64,000 bases of DNA from Pseudomonas lijiangensis (GCF_018968705.1 NZ_CP076668.1:2057001-2121000); one strand, 5' to 3'. Shown: positions 17,241 to 25,977, counted from the stretch's first letter. The notes: generated by a model not told the origin, from the letters alone. Made by a program: numbers and translations.

Positions 17241-18881
17241 ATGGCTGATATCGCGGGTATTTCGGGTTTTTCCCAAAGTGGTCTTTCCGGTCTTTCGGGA
17301 CTATCCGGTGGTCTGGGCGGGGCTACAGCAGGTGCTGCCACGGGGCAGGGCGGACAATCCGCTCTGGAGCAACTGGCCGGCATGCTGGCTGAAATGTTGC
17401 TCGGTTCCGGTTCTGGCTCCGGTGGTGGTGCCGGCGCAGGTTCGGGTTCCGGTGCGGGCCAGGCTGGCAAGTCGGGCCAGAGCGACATCGATTCCTTGCT
17501 GCAGTCCCTGCAAGGCGGCGAGCAGAAGGATGGCAGCTCCAAGGGTGCGAACGGCACCGGTGACGAATCGTCCAAAGAGCTGCTGACTCAGGTTCTGATG
17601 GCGCTGTTCGAAAAAATTCTTGGTGGTTCCGACTCTTCGTCGGGCACGGGCGAAGGCGGTGGCAACGGCGCGGGTTCCGGTTCGGGTTCGCCGGTAAGCG
17701 GTGCAGGCGGCGGTGCTGGTGGCGGCACCAAAGGGCTTGAAGGTCTGGGCTCGGGCCAGGGTCTGGGTGGAACTCAGGGCGCAGGCGCGGGTGGCGGTTC
17801 CGGCAGCGTCGAAGATCTGGTCAACACCCTGATGAAAAGTCTGGGTGGCGGTTCCATGGATAACGCAATCCAGCCGACCTCCGATGGCGGTGGCCAGGTA
17901 TCCCAGGACGGCAAGCTCAAAGAGCTGCTGGAAATGATCGCCCAGTTCATGGACAGCCATCCGGAAACCTTCAACCAGCCGTCTGACTCCTCCAGCAAGG
18001 GGACTGGCGGTGGTGGCGGTGGCGGTGGTGCTCCGGCTCCATCTGTGGGCGGTGGCGGTGGCGGTGGCGGTGGCGGTGGCGGTGCTACTCCAGCTCCATC
18101 TGCGGGTGGCGGTGGCGGCGGTGCAGCTCCAGCTCCATCTGTGGGTGGTGGCGGTGGCGGTGCGGCTCCAACTCCATCCATCGGTGGTGCGGCTCCGACT
18201 CCTGGTACAGGCAGTCCTGCAGGCACTGGTTCTGCTGGCTCATCCACTCCAGTGTCCTTCCCGACTGCTTCGGGTAGCCCGACCGTAGTCAACGAAACGA
18301 TCAAGGTAGGCCCGGGCGAAGTGTTCGATGGCCAGGGCAAGACCTTCACTGCCGGCCCTAGCCTGGGTGATGGCGGACAGGGCGAAGGACAGAAGCCAAT
18401 CTTCGAGCTGGCTGAAGGCGCCACCCTGAAAAACGTGACCTTCGGTGAAAACGCAGCTGATGGCGTGCACGTCCGTGCTGGTAACGAGAAGGCTGTAAAC
18501 GTCGATAACGTTCACTGGACCAACGTCGGTGAAGACGCGCTGACCGTGAAGGGCGAGGGCGGTGCCAAAGTCACCAACCTGAACATCACCAACAGCAGCG
18601 CCCAGGGCGCCAATGACAAGATCTTCCAGCTCAATGCCGACGCTAACGTGAGCGTTGACAACTTCAAGGCCAAGGACTTCGGAACCTTCATGCGCACCAA
18701 CGGCGGGCAGCAGGGTAACTGGAACCTGGACCTGAAGAACGTCGACGCTGAAAATGGCAAGTTCTCCTTCGTGAAGAGCGACAGTGAAGGCCTGAACCTG
18801 ACCACCAGCGGCATCAACCTGAAGAACGTAGAGCATGCTTACGACAAGCTGCCTGGCTCTACCAACCACAAGGAGGTCTGA
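17241..18881 (+). CDS. hrpW: HrpW, harpin with a pectate-lyase-like domain
   Basis: A 546-residue two-domain secreted protein. Residues 1 to about 345 are harpin-like: very rich in Gly, Ser and Gln, no Cys, with LEQLAGMLAEMLLG, LLTQVLMALFEKILGG and LLEMIAQFMDSHPETFNQP as amphipathic islands, then a Gly/Pro/Ala repeat tract. From about residue 348 (ETIKVGPGEVFDG) a PL3-type pectate lyase beta-helix follows (GATLKNVTFGENAADGVHV, VNVDNVHWTNVGEDALTVKG). HrpW acts in the apoplast or cell wall as a helper of translocation; family members often bind pectate without cleaving it. The downstream small gene starts 1 base after its stop. Confidence 0.95.
   Translation: MADIAGISGFSQSGLSGLSGLSGGLGGATAGAATGQGGQSALEQLAGMLAEMLLGSGSGSGGGAGAGSGSGAGQAGKSGQSDIDSLLQSLQGGEQKDGSSKGANGTGDESSKELLTQVLMALFEKILGGSDSSSGTGEGGGNGAGSGSGSPVSGAGGGAGGGTKGLEGLGSGQGLGGTQGAGAGGGSGSVEDLVNTLMKSLGGGSMDNAIQPTSDGGGQVSQDGKLKELLEMIAQFMDSHPETFNQPSDSSSKGTGGGGGGGGAPAPSVGGGGGGGGGGGGATPAPSAGGGGGGAAPAPSVGGGGGGAAPTPSIGGAAPTPGTGSPAGTGSAGSSTPVSFPTASGSPTVVNETIKVGPGEVFDGQGKTFTAGPSLGDGGQGEGQKPIFELAEGATLKNVTFGENAADGVHVRAGNEKAVNVDNVHWTNVGEDALTVKGEGGAKVTNLNITNSSAQGANDKIFQLNADANVSVDNFKAKDFGTFMRTNGGQQGNWNLDLKNVDAENGKFSFVKSDSEGLNLTTSGINLKNVEHAYDKLPGSTNHKEV
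18007..18200 (+). repeat. Gly-rich coding repeat in hrpW
   Basis: Runs of GGTGGCGGT-type codons alternate with GCTCCA(G/A)CTCCATCT units, giving (G)n-A-(A)-P-(A/T)-P-S-(V/A/I)-G-G four to five times. It is a linker between the harpin and pectate-lyase domains and is likely prone to length change by slippage. Confidence 0.85.
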
Positions 18882-18882
18882 T

Positions 18883-19212
18883 ATGACAGCTGTGCAACAA
18901 AAGCCTGAAGAGGTGTCATGGTCCTCTCTGGTACGCAACGGCGGTTACCTGACTCCGGCACAGCGTCAGGCGTTTGAAAGTGCAATCGCTCTGGTCAACG
19001 AGCGTCTGCAGAGCACCCTCGACAAGCCGGGTAACCGGGTCAATGGCCAGTTCAGCCTGAACAACTACATTGACAGCCTGGAGTCGGAGTTCAAACGCGA
19101 TGCAGGTACCGACGAGCTACGTGGCGATGCTTCGCTGACAGCCTTCTGGATCGTGCGGTTGCTGGCGGATCGCTTGCTGGAAGCAGCAGGTGCCAGGCCG
19201 GTCGTGCACTGA
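18883..19212 (+). CDS. Small protein encoded directly downstream of hrpW, unknown function
   Basis: A 109-residue protein that I do not recognise. ATG 18883 follows a near-perfect AAGGAGG and lies 1 base after the hrpW stop, so it is co-transcribed from the hrpW hrp box. It is soluble and mostly helical (LTPAQRQAFESAIALVNERLQSTLD, residues about 25-49; SLTAFWIVRLLADRLLEA near the C terminus), with no signal peptide and no Cys. A type III chaperone or a small effector are both possible from its position; neither is shown by a motif. A strong terminator follows. Confidence 0.8.
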   Translation: MTAVQQKPEEVSWSSLVRNGGYLTPAQRQAFESAIALVNERLQSTLDKPGNRVNGQFSLNNYIDSLESEFKRDAGTDELRGDASLTAFWIVRLLADRLLEAAGARPVVH

Positions 19213-19234
19213 CAGTGTATAAGGCGGGAAACAA

Positions 19235-19262
19235 AACGGGCTCCTGAAGAGCCCGTTTTTTT
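19235..19262 (+). terminator. Rho-independent terminator of the hrpW unit
   Basis: AACGGGCTC (19235-19243), a 5-base loop, GAGCCCGTT (19249-19257), then a run of T. The stem is perfect, 23 bases after the stop of the small gene behind hrpW. Confidence 0.93.
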
Positions 19263-19375
19263 ATGTCCGGGTTTTTATACGCACCTGTCGCTCCGCTTAT
19301 CCGCAGGTACGGGCCATTTCGCAACGGAGTCGCTCTCATCAAGCAATACGTAAAACTATGAATTAAAAGGTTTTT

Positions 19376-19467
19376 CTGTAGGAGCGAATTTATTCGCGAG
19401 ACGTCATTGAGGGCGATAGATTTTCTTCAGCTTCACGGGCCTCTCGCGAATGAATTCGCTCCTACAG
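19376..19467. repeat. REPIN-like inverted repeat pair 1
   Basis: A 25-base element starting CTGTAGGAGCGAATT (19376-19400) recurs inverted at 19443-19467 with one mismatch. The GTAG start and the palindromic core TTCGCGAG/CTCGCGAA are typical of Pseudomonas REP sequences arranged head to head. Confidence 0.85.
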
Positions 19468-19529
19468 TTTGCTGCGCGACAGCGCGGCGCCGAGGCGGCG
19501 GTGATCTCCTACGGAAACTCCATTCTGAA

Positions 19530-19624
19530 GTGGGAGGGAGCTTGCTCGCGACGGGGCCATGAGAATCAAAGCATTTTTATCGGTTGGTCTTCATTGTGGC
19601 CGTCGCCAGCAAGCTGCCTCCCAC
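19530..19624. repeat. REPIN-like inverted repeat pair 2
   Basis: GTGGGAGGGAGCTTGCT... (19530-19554) recurs inverted at 19600-19624 with two mismatches, flanking about 45 bases. It starts with GTGG and has a different core from pair 1, so two REP families sit side by side in the gap between the hrpW and avrE units. Confidence 0.85.
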
Positions 19625-19665
19625 AAGTTTCGTTTTTGGCCTTACCTGATGTGAAACCACAGGCA

Positions 19666-19702
19666 CAAAAAATCCCACAGGCGTTACGCACGCTCTGTGG
19701 GA
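19666..19702 (-). terminator. Terminator of the hydroxylase-family gene
   Basis: On the minus strand TCCCACAG at 19695-19702 pairs with CTGTGGGA at 19673-19680, and a U-tract from the A-run at 19667-19672 follows. An extra GCG/CGC pairing extends the stem. It lies just after the stop of the minus-strand gene at 19724. Confidence 0.85.
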
Positions 19703-19723
19703 CGGGTGCAGTGTTTACTTCCA

Positions 19724-20332
19724 TCAATGCTTCATGAACTTCTCTTTCTCGAACTCCATGTAGATGATGGTCCGTTGAACCGGAGTAGCGTTGACGGCGA
19801 AGTGGTCCAGGGAGCCGTCGAAGATCGCGCCTGTGCCCGGTTTCTGGTGATAGAACTCGCCCGCCACGTTCAGGTAGGAGTAGTTGGCTTCATTGGCGGC
19901 GCTGAGGGTGATGTGCATCTGCAACAGGCCTTCATCCGTCAGTTCCGGGTGACGGTGCAAGCTCAGAAAACTGTGAGGCGCCATACGGGCCAGGGCCACG
20001 ACTTTTATGCCCTTGAGCGGCTTGAACAACTCCAGAGTGCGGGGCATGGTCGCCTGGGCCGGGCCGATAGGCGTGTCTCTGAACAGCAGCGCATATTGCG
20101 TCCAGTCACGGTTGCCTCCTTCGGCACCCCAGCCCTTGAGCCAGCCGTAATCGCCACCCTGTTGCAGGTGTTCGCTCAGTTCTTCGTGTACTTGCTGATG
20201 CTGCTTGTTGGTACGGTCGATATCGAGCAGAGGTGCATCCAGAGTCGCGAGCTCTTCCTGGATCACCGCGCAGTTGGCGACCAGGTTGGCCAGTTCCGGA
20301 AAATCGTCGAGAGCATAAAAAGCGGTAGTCAT
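19724..20332 (-). CDS. Asp/Asn/Pro beta-hydroxylase-family dioxygenase (SyrP/AspH-like fold)
   Basis: A 202-residue protein with the core of the aspartyl/asparaginyl beta-hydroxylase family, which uses Fe(II) and 2-oxoglutarate. Visible are SLHRHPELTDEGLLQMHITL (first iron-ligand region, residues about 124-143), FDGSLDHFAVN with the second His (near residue 178), and a following Arg (TPVQRTI) that normally holds 2-oxoglutarate. Relatives hydroxylate Asp in proteins or in toxin precursors such as syringomycin. It follows avrE on the same strand, 110 bases away. The intervening hairpin lacks a U-tract in this direction, so HrpL-driven read-through is possible. ATG 20332 is preceded by AAGGAA. 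The substrate is unknown. Confidence 0.85.
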   Translation of the reverse strand: MTTAFYALDDFPELANLVANCAVIQEELATLDAPLLDIDRTNKQHQQVHEELSEHLQQGGDYGWLKGWGAEGGNRDWTQYALLFRDTPIGPAQATMPRTLELFKPLKGIKVVALARMAPHSFLSLHRHPELTDEGLLQMHITLSAANEANYSYLNVAGEFYHQKPGTGAIFDGSLDHFAVNATPVQRTIIYMEFEKEKFMKH

Positions 20333-20371
20333 CTTGAGGTTCCTTTGAGCAGTCAAAACACAGAACAGGTG

Positions 20372-20414
20372 AGGCTCGCGGCGCAATTCTGTTTGCGCCG
20401 CGAGCCTGTTTTTT
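20372..20414 (+). terminator. Strong terminator pointing against avrE
   Basis: A perfect 15-base stem (20372-20386 with 20393-20407, beginning AGGCTCGCGG) and a 6-base loop are followed on the plus strand by TTTTTT (20409-20414). In the minus direction, the sense of avrE, no U-tract adjoins the stem. It should therefore stop plus-strand transcription before it enters the avrE 3' end more efficiently than it ends avrE mRNA. Confidence 0.8.
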
Positions 20415-20442
20415 ACGTCAGTGAACAAAGAACGGGAGCGGC

Positions 20443-23400
20443 TTAGCTCTTGAGTTCCAGTCCGCTTTTCTGCAGGTCTTGCATTACGGTTTTCTTTGTG
20501 TCCGATGCTCGGGAAATCTCACCGTTCACGAAGTACGCCTTGGGTTTGTCCTGATCCTCGCCGTAGGTGAAGTTCACCTTGGCCAGGGTCTTGTTCACGG
20601 CCATTGAGGCTGAGCTATTGGCACTGACCAATGGCGTGGGAGTGGTGAAACCTTCGGTCTGTGCTGCGCTCTTGAAGATCGAAATAGCCAGGACCCGCAT
20701 GTTGTCGCGGTTGCTGAGCAGTTCGAACATTTCTTTTTGCGTGAGAGTGCCATCCCGGCTGCCGGCATCGACCCTGTCGAAGACATGGTCCTTGGGCTCC
20801 AGGCGAACCCGTGCCAGGGTGCCAGGCTGGCTTTGAAACTCTTTGAGTATCGACTTGAGTGCCGGGTCCTGATCGATCAGCTTGGCGATGTTCTCCGCGT
20901 TGCTGGTCTGATGATTGCCGTAAATCACACTCATGATCTTGGAAGTAAGGTTCTGCGAGTCCAGGCGCGCCAGGTTGGTGTAGTTACTTTCAAAGCGACC
21001 ATTGTCCAGCACGCTGTGCTTGTTGACCGAGGCTTCCTGCTGGGCCGTGGAACGTTTCAGAGAACGCAATGCTGCGTATTGATCATCGTTTTCCGGCGTC
21101 TTGCTGGCAAAGAAGTCATTGAGCCCCTTGAGGTGAATCTGGATTTTCTCCTTGGCACTGGCGTCCTTGTATTCCGGTTGTTTATGGTCGGCCAGTCGAG
21201 TCAGTTCGGCCTTCGAAGCCTTGTCCTTGAACGCATCGCCCAACGACGTTGCGAGTTTGGTCACATTGGCGGTGGTCAGCGGTGCCGCCTCCTTGAACTG
21301 GAACTTGATCCGCTTGGTTGTCTTGTCGTCAATGGAGGCGGTTCCAGTGATGCCGTTGGTGCTCGTGATTGCCTGAGAGCCGGGGGCCGAGCTCGGGGTT
21401 GGATTGGTATGGCCGCCGACAACCTGAGCGCGGGCGAAAAATCCGGCATTGAAGTTGTTGAGCAGACGAGGCCTGTTCTGGGATTTTTCATCCATGCGAC
21501 TGGTATCGTTTTCCTGACTCAGTTTTTGCCAGGTGAAGTTGGCAAGATTGACGTTGGCGGTGAAACCGACACCGAAGCGTGCAGAGGCTGTCAATGGCTT
21601 GCTGTCATGATCCGAGATGCCCAGTTGTACGCGGAACTCGGTGTTGGCCCCCGCAGTCAAGTCGACATTGACCCGCTTCATTTCGTGGGCCTTGTGGTTT
21701 GCGCCTTCCTTGAGAACATCCAGTGCTGTCAGCTTGCCTGTGAAGAGGTTGTCGACGAACTGATCGATCTTTTCATCCGGCACTGTAAATGCCACACCGG
21801 TACGTTGGGTGTGGGTACCCGCAAGCGTTATATCGCCTCCTACGCGAAAGGCCAGTGCGCCACGTTTTTCATTGCCCAGATCCAGGGTGGTCAGTTTTGC
21901 GTATTCACCGGCGCTCGTAATGTCCGGCAGGACATCCTTGCCGGCTCCCACGGTACCGCTGAGCAGGTTGGCACGTTCACGAAGCAGATAGACTTCCACG
22001 CCCTTTTCGCCGCGCTCGGCCGCAAAGGCGTAATTGCGGGTGTTGGTGTACTGCCCGCTGGGGAAGGGGCCTGTCACGTGTTTGGCTATACCAATGAAGG
22101 GCGTGCTCAAGGTCATGCCGTAGCTGCGTGAAAGGCTGATTTCGTCGTCCGGAAATTCCAGCTGCTTAAGCGAGTTCTTGAATTTTTCAGCCAGCTCGGC
22201 CTGATCCTTGCTGCCGGTGGCGACGCGCATGTTGAGGCTGGTGGCGTGATCCGGCTTGTGGAAACCGTTCAGGAAAGCCTTGATTCCGTCGTAGGACTTT
22301 TCCAACTGATAGTGCTCGGTAAAACCCATGTCCGAAACGTGCTTGATCGGATTTTCGCCATAGGTCTTGTCGCGCAGATGGGTCAATTCGTGCTTGATGG
22401 CCTTTATCTGGGCATTCTTGTCGGGGCCATCAGGGAGTTTTTCAGCTTTGTCCAGCAGCTGTCCGACCTCATTGAGGGTCTTGATATCCAGAGCCAGGCG
22501 TGCCTTGGTCAGGGCGTGTTCATCGTGGCCATGGCGACGCTTGCCCGCGGGGGTATCGGCATCCAGATGCTTCATTTTCAGGCCCATGCCCTGCAGGGAC
22601 TTGAGCAATGCGCCGGTCGGGTTATCCGAGGACGGAGAGACTTTGTCCAGAGCACCCTGAGTCAGTGCCATCAGGTCATTCTTGGCTTCATTACGTTTTG
22701 GAGGCGCAGACTCCAGTTTACTCGCGGCTTTTTTCCCTTTTTCCGTGGGCTCTCCATGAAGGTTGAGCAGGCCTGCTTTTTCGCCCAGGGTCATGACCGC
22801 CTTGCGGCTGTGGTTTTCCAGCTCTTCGCGGAAAGACTCCAGGCTTTTGGTCAACTCCTTGCCTTCTTCACCGATATCCAGTTTGGCGATGCGAGTTTTC
22901 AGGTCGTGGCCGGCTTCCGGGGCCTTGCCTGGCGCCTGGCGGATTTCCTTCAAGTCATGAAACAAGGGGGACTGGGCATTGTAGACGTCTGCCAGACCGA
23001 CCCGGCCATTGATCTTGTGGTCGAAATAGTTCACTACGTTCTTGGCCGGTCGTATTTCCAGATCGGGCTTGAAAACGTAAGCCTTGGTGAACTCTACCGT
23101 GCTGGATTTATTGCTTTGCTCTATACCGCTGCGGCCCAGCAGGTTGGAGGTATAGTTTAATGTGCCGACTCCGGGAATGCTCACCCTTGCCATGCTTTTG
23201 TCGAGTCGATTGAATATCGTGTTCAGTTCGTTCTGATCGGCAGGACGATGGTCAATGGTTTGCCATTTCTTGTCCTTGAGCTGATAGGCGCCGTTACCAT
23301 TGGGGTCGTTTTTCAGCGAAACGCTGAGCGTGTTATCCACTTCTGTACGAATACTGGCTATCTCACTCCCGAAGCTGAGAGGGATTTTTTGCCATTTGGG

Positions 23401-25899
23401 CTCGCTGTCTGTTTTGGACTCCGATGCCTTGGGGCTTGAAGGTTTGTCCGCTGTTGCAGTGGAGGTTGAAGGTTTGTCCGCTGCTGCGGCGGATGTTGAA
23501 GGTTTGTCCTCAGCCGCTGTGGAGGTCGAAGGCTGGGACTGCAATGGCGTATCCGTCGGTTTTTTCTGCCAGTCCTCGTTGAGCATGAAGAACAGATCGC
23601 CATTGCTGGTTGCAGCATGCACGCCATTGGCGTCCAGGGTCAGGTAGGCAACAGTGCCTTCCAGTCCATGGCGGGTCATTTCAGTTGGATCGCCTTCCTT
23701 GTGGTGGGCGGTCATGCGGCCTTTGTCATCAAGGGCCACGAACTGTTTGTCGTTGTACATGGCAAAGTCTTTGATCACGCGGTCCTCCAGGCCCGCGATG
23801 GCATCGCCCAGTTCGACCTTGGTAGAGCGTGGCGTATCTTTCAGGTTGTGGGTGTCGTTGAAGGTGCTCTTGCCGTAGTCGGGAGTCACTTTCAGCTCGT
23901 GAACCTTGCCGTCCTTGAGCACATAGGCATTGCCGTCGATGCCGCGTTTCAGCGCATCGATATCTTTGACGCCGGTGTCTTTCCAGGCCTGAGTGGTCGT
24001 ATCCCATGCCTGGATACTGCCATCCACCAGGCCTACGCGACCGTTCCTGTGCAGGTCGTAGATGTTTTCCGAAGTCGGCTCGCTCTTTACAGGCAGGCCC
24101 TGGGTATTTTCCAGAACCTTCACATCCGAGAGGTTCCAGCCGCTCTGGAGGCTGGAGGTCTTTTCATCCAGGGTATGGGAGTGGATCTGGCCGGCACCGT
24201 CCTTGACCAAGGCATGCATCTGCCCGTCATCACCACTCATGAAACCGGTGACCTGATGACGCGCTCCCAGCTTGCCGTCTTCAGGCTGGTAGTTTTTCTC
24301 CGGCATGAGCCGCAGGACGCCATCATCGCTTTTAAGCTCGTTGCGCGAGGCGCTGTACAGCTTGCCTTCGGTATCGGCGACGAACAGGCGATCCTTGGTC
24401 AGGCCGATGCTGCTGGCTTCGGATTTGCCATCGTTGAGGTTGAGGGTGATATGCAGTTCAGGCACTTCCCCCATCTTGCCCAACTGCAGGGTCTGGGTGT
24501 CCTTGCCCGCCAGCATGGCCACGGTGCCGTCGGCGGCGACCGAATGTGCCGCCAGATCCTTGAGTTTGATTTCGGGTTTTTTGTCGCTGGACAGGTTGAT
24601 CAGCGAGTCGCCACTGCGGGCATAGAGCTTGCCGTCACCTTCCGTTGAAAGGCTGCTGAATTTTTTGTCGCCTGTATCGGGAAGAGGGGACCACTTGGAA
24701 GTGTCCGACTTGAACTGATAAAGCTTTTCATCATGCAGGCGTAGCGTCTGGCCGTTGCTGTCCTGATGGGCTCCGCTCAAGTGGGCAATGTGCGCTTTGT
24801 CCGGCAGGGCTTGTGTGACCGTCGATTTCAGGCCTTCGAGGTTCATCGAGTTGCCCTGGCGTTGCAGGGCGACGCTGCCTGGCTTGCTGCCCGACGGTAC
24901 ATCCAGCGATTTGCTGCTGCGCAACAGGGTGAAGCCTGTTTCACTCTGCTGCATCTTGAGCAGGTGGCCCTTGGGTTCCAGCAGGACCTGATCGTTGCCT
25001 TTCCCCGTGTAATGGTGGGCCAGGTAGGTTTTATCCTTTTTGCCAAGGGTATCCTGAAGCAAGGTGTTCAGCGCCGGTGGGCTGAAGTTCTCGAAACTGG
25101 CCTTGCCTTTCTTGTCCAGAGTGACCGCGTTGCTATCGGGTCTGGGGAGGGATTCGCGGCCCTCGTTGATGGCGGGGCCCAGGCCATTGCTGCCACTGAG
25201 TCTGGTATTCGATCTGCTTCTGGCCTGAGCAGCGTTCTGGAGCGCCTGCTCATCACGGGAAAGCTTCGGTGATCCGGTTTCGGTAATCTCCTGCTTCGAT
25301 GACGTACCGGCTTCTTTCTGGATTGGCGTCTCTTTGGCGGATTCGCCCGCGATGCGCTTGCCTTCGGCTTTCTTCGATTTCGAGGATTCGCCCTGAGTTT
25401 CGCCCATCACTGAGTGTTTCAGTGCACTGTTGCGCAACGGCCAGCCCATGCCATCTGCTTTCGGGGCGACGGGATCATTCTGGGCCAGAGGCGTGGCTTC
25501 GGACTTGGCGCTGCTTTCTGCAGAGCCTTCGGATTTCTTCGCTTTCGAGGACTCTGCCCGGGGTTCCCCCATCAGAGAGCGTCCCAGCTTATCGGCACCG
25601 CGCATGCGTGAGCCCGCGCTCCGTACTTGCTGGGCAGCTGCTTTAGCCGCCAGATCATCAGGATCCTGAGTCTGTATCTCGGACTGTACGCTGCTCTGCA
25701 CGCCGATCTTTGGCGTGGCCTGCAGGTCCTGAGTCACCGGGCCGGTTTTTGCGGTTGAGTGCTGACCCAGTTTGTCCAGTGAAGTGGCTGTACGCTGTGT
25801 CGGTGGCTGGTTTTGCTGGTTGAGACCTTGCGGGTTATGGCCCGAGGACGTCGCGCCATGTATCTGGCTCGTGCCGGGTGTGTTGTTAAGCGGGATCAT
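20443..25899 (-). CDS. avrE: AvrE/DspE-family type III effector
   Basis: An 1818-residue effector of the AvrE/DspA-E/WtsE family. The N terminus (residues about 1-330) is disordered and Ser/Gln/Lys-rich. A long beta-propeller-like part holds repeated GKLYA, DGTVAML and DGNAYVLKDGKV units. Then come the conserved NPIKHVSDMGFTEHYQLEKSYDGIKAFLN region, the SLSRSYGMTLSTPF segment, and the C-terminal LQKSGLELKS, the counterpart of the membrane-targeting LKKEGLEMKS end. Family members open water- and solute-permeable channels in the plant plasma membrane and soak the apoplast. ATG 25899 is chosen because GGAG lies 7 bases upstream; ATG 25905 is in frame. An hrp box is 79 bases upstream. Confidence 0.96.
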   Translation of the reverse strand: MIPLNNTPGTSQIHGATSSGHNPQGLNQQNQPPTQRTATSLDKLGQHSTAKTGPVTQDLQATPKIGVQSSVQSEIQTQDPDDLAAKAAAQQVRSAGSRMRGADKLGRSLMGEPRAESSKAKKSEGSAESSAKSEATPLAQNDPVAPKADGMGWPLRNSALKHSVMGETQGESSKSKKAEGKRIAGESAKETPIQKEAGTSSKQEITETGSPKLSRDEQALQNAAQARSRSNTRLSGSNGLGPAINEGRESLPRPDSNAVTLDKKGKASFENFSPPALNTLLQDTLGKKDKTYLAHHYTGKGNDQVLLEPKGHLLKMQQSETGFTLLRSSKSLDVPSGSKPGSVALQRQGNSMNLEGLKSTVTQALPDKAHIAHLSGAHQDSNGQTLRLHDEKLYQFKSDTSKWSPLPDTGDKKFSSLSTEGDGKLYARSGDSLINLSSDKKPEIKLKDLAAHSVAADGTVAMLAGKDTQTLQLGKMGEVPELHITLNLNDGKSEASSIGLTKDRLFVADTEGKLYSASRNELKSDDGVLRLMPEKNYQPEDGKLGARHQVTGFMSGDDGQMHALVKDGAGQIHSHTLDEKTSSLQSGWNLSDVKVLENTQGLPVKSEPTSENIYDLHRNGRVGLVDGSIQAWDTTTQAWKDTGVKDIDALKRGIDGNAYVLKDGKVHELKVTPDYGKSTFNDTHNLKDTPRSTKVELGDAIAGLEDRVIKDFAMYNDKQFVALDDKGRMTAHHKEGDPTEMTRHGLEGTVAYLTLDANGVHAATSNGDLFFMLNEDWQKKPTDTPLQSQPSTSTAAEDKPSTSAAAADKPSTSTATADKPSSPKASESKTDSEPKWQKIPLSFGSEIASIRTEVDNTLSVSLKNDPNGNGAYQLKDKKWQTIDHRPADQNELNTIFNRLDKSMARVSIPGVGTLNYTSNLLGRSGIEQSNKSSTVEFTKAYVFKPDLEIRPAKNVVNYFDHKINGRVGLADVYNAQSPLFHDLKEIRQAPGKAPEAGHDLKTRIAKLDIGEEGKELTKSLESFREELENHSRKAVMTLGEKAGLLNLHGEPTEKGKKAASKLESAPPKRNEAKNDLMALTQGALDKVSPSSDNPTGALLKSLQGMGLKMKHLDADTPAGKRRHGHDEHALTKARLALDIKTLNEVGQLLDKAEKLPDGPDKNAQIKAIKHELTHLRDKTYGENPIKHVSDMGFTEHYQLEKSYDGIKAFLNGFHKPDHATSLNMRVATGSKDQAELAEKFKNSLKQLEFPDDEISLSRSYGMTLSTPFIGIAKHVTGPFPSGQYTNTRNYAFAAERGEKGVEVYLLRERANLLSGTVGAGKDVLPDITSAGEYAKLTTLDLGNEKRGALAFRVGGDITLAGTHTQRTGVAFTVPDEKIDQFVDNLFTGKLTALDVLKEGANHKAHEMKRVNVDLTAGANTEFRVQLGISDHDSKPLTASARFGVGFTANVNLANFTWQKLSQENDTSRMDEKSQNRPRLLNNFNAGFFARAQVVGGHTNPTPSSAPGSQAITSTNGITGTASIDDKTTKRIKFQFKEAAPLTTANVTKLATSLGDAFKDKASKAELTRLADHKQPEYKDASAKEKIQIHLKGLNDFFASKTPENDDQYAALRSLKRSTAQQEASVNKHSVLDNGRFESNYTNLARLDSQNLTSKIMSVIYGNHQTSNAENIAKLIDQDPALKSILKEFQSQPGTLARVRLEPKDHVFDRVDAGSRDGTLTQKEMFELLSNRDNMRVLAISIFKSAAQTEGFTTPTPLVSANSSASMAVNKTLAKVNFTYGEDQDKPKAYFVNGEISRASDTKKTVMQDLQKSGLELKS
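23434..23533 (-). repeat. 30-base coding repeat in avrE
   Basis: A 30-base unit recurs at 30-base spacing (GAAGGTTTGTCC starts at 23438, 23468 and 23498, with a decayed copy at 23528). It encodes a Ser/Thr/Ala-rich decapeptide close to DKPSTSTATA, repeated three to four times, in a linker between propeller-like parts of AvrE. Confidence 0.85.
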
Positions 25900-25977
25900 G
25901 AGCATTCTCCGTGTCATGGACTGACCGGAACAACCTCGCGATGGCTGTCCGGCCGTAAAGGAAGGTTTCCTTTGCCC

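Noticed and set aside
18007..18200. Short repeats resembling a CRISPR-like array
   Set aside because: The repeats are in-frame Gly/Pro codons of hrpW with no spacers of constant length and no cas genes.
17774..18424. Long Pro-rich frame antisense to hrpW
   Set aside because: It is the mirror of the Gly-rich codons of hrpW; Gly codons read as Pro on the other strand.
20336..20341. GGAACC on the minus strand just before the hydroxylase-family gene, as a possible hrp box
   Set aside because: It is only 3 bases from the start codon, forms part of the ribosome binding region, and no CCAC follows at the right distance.
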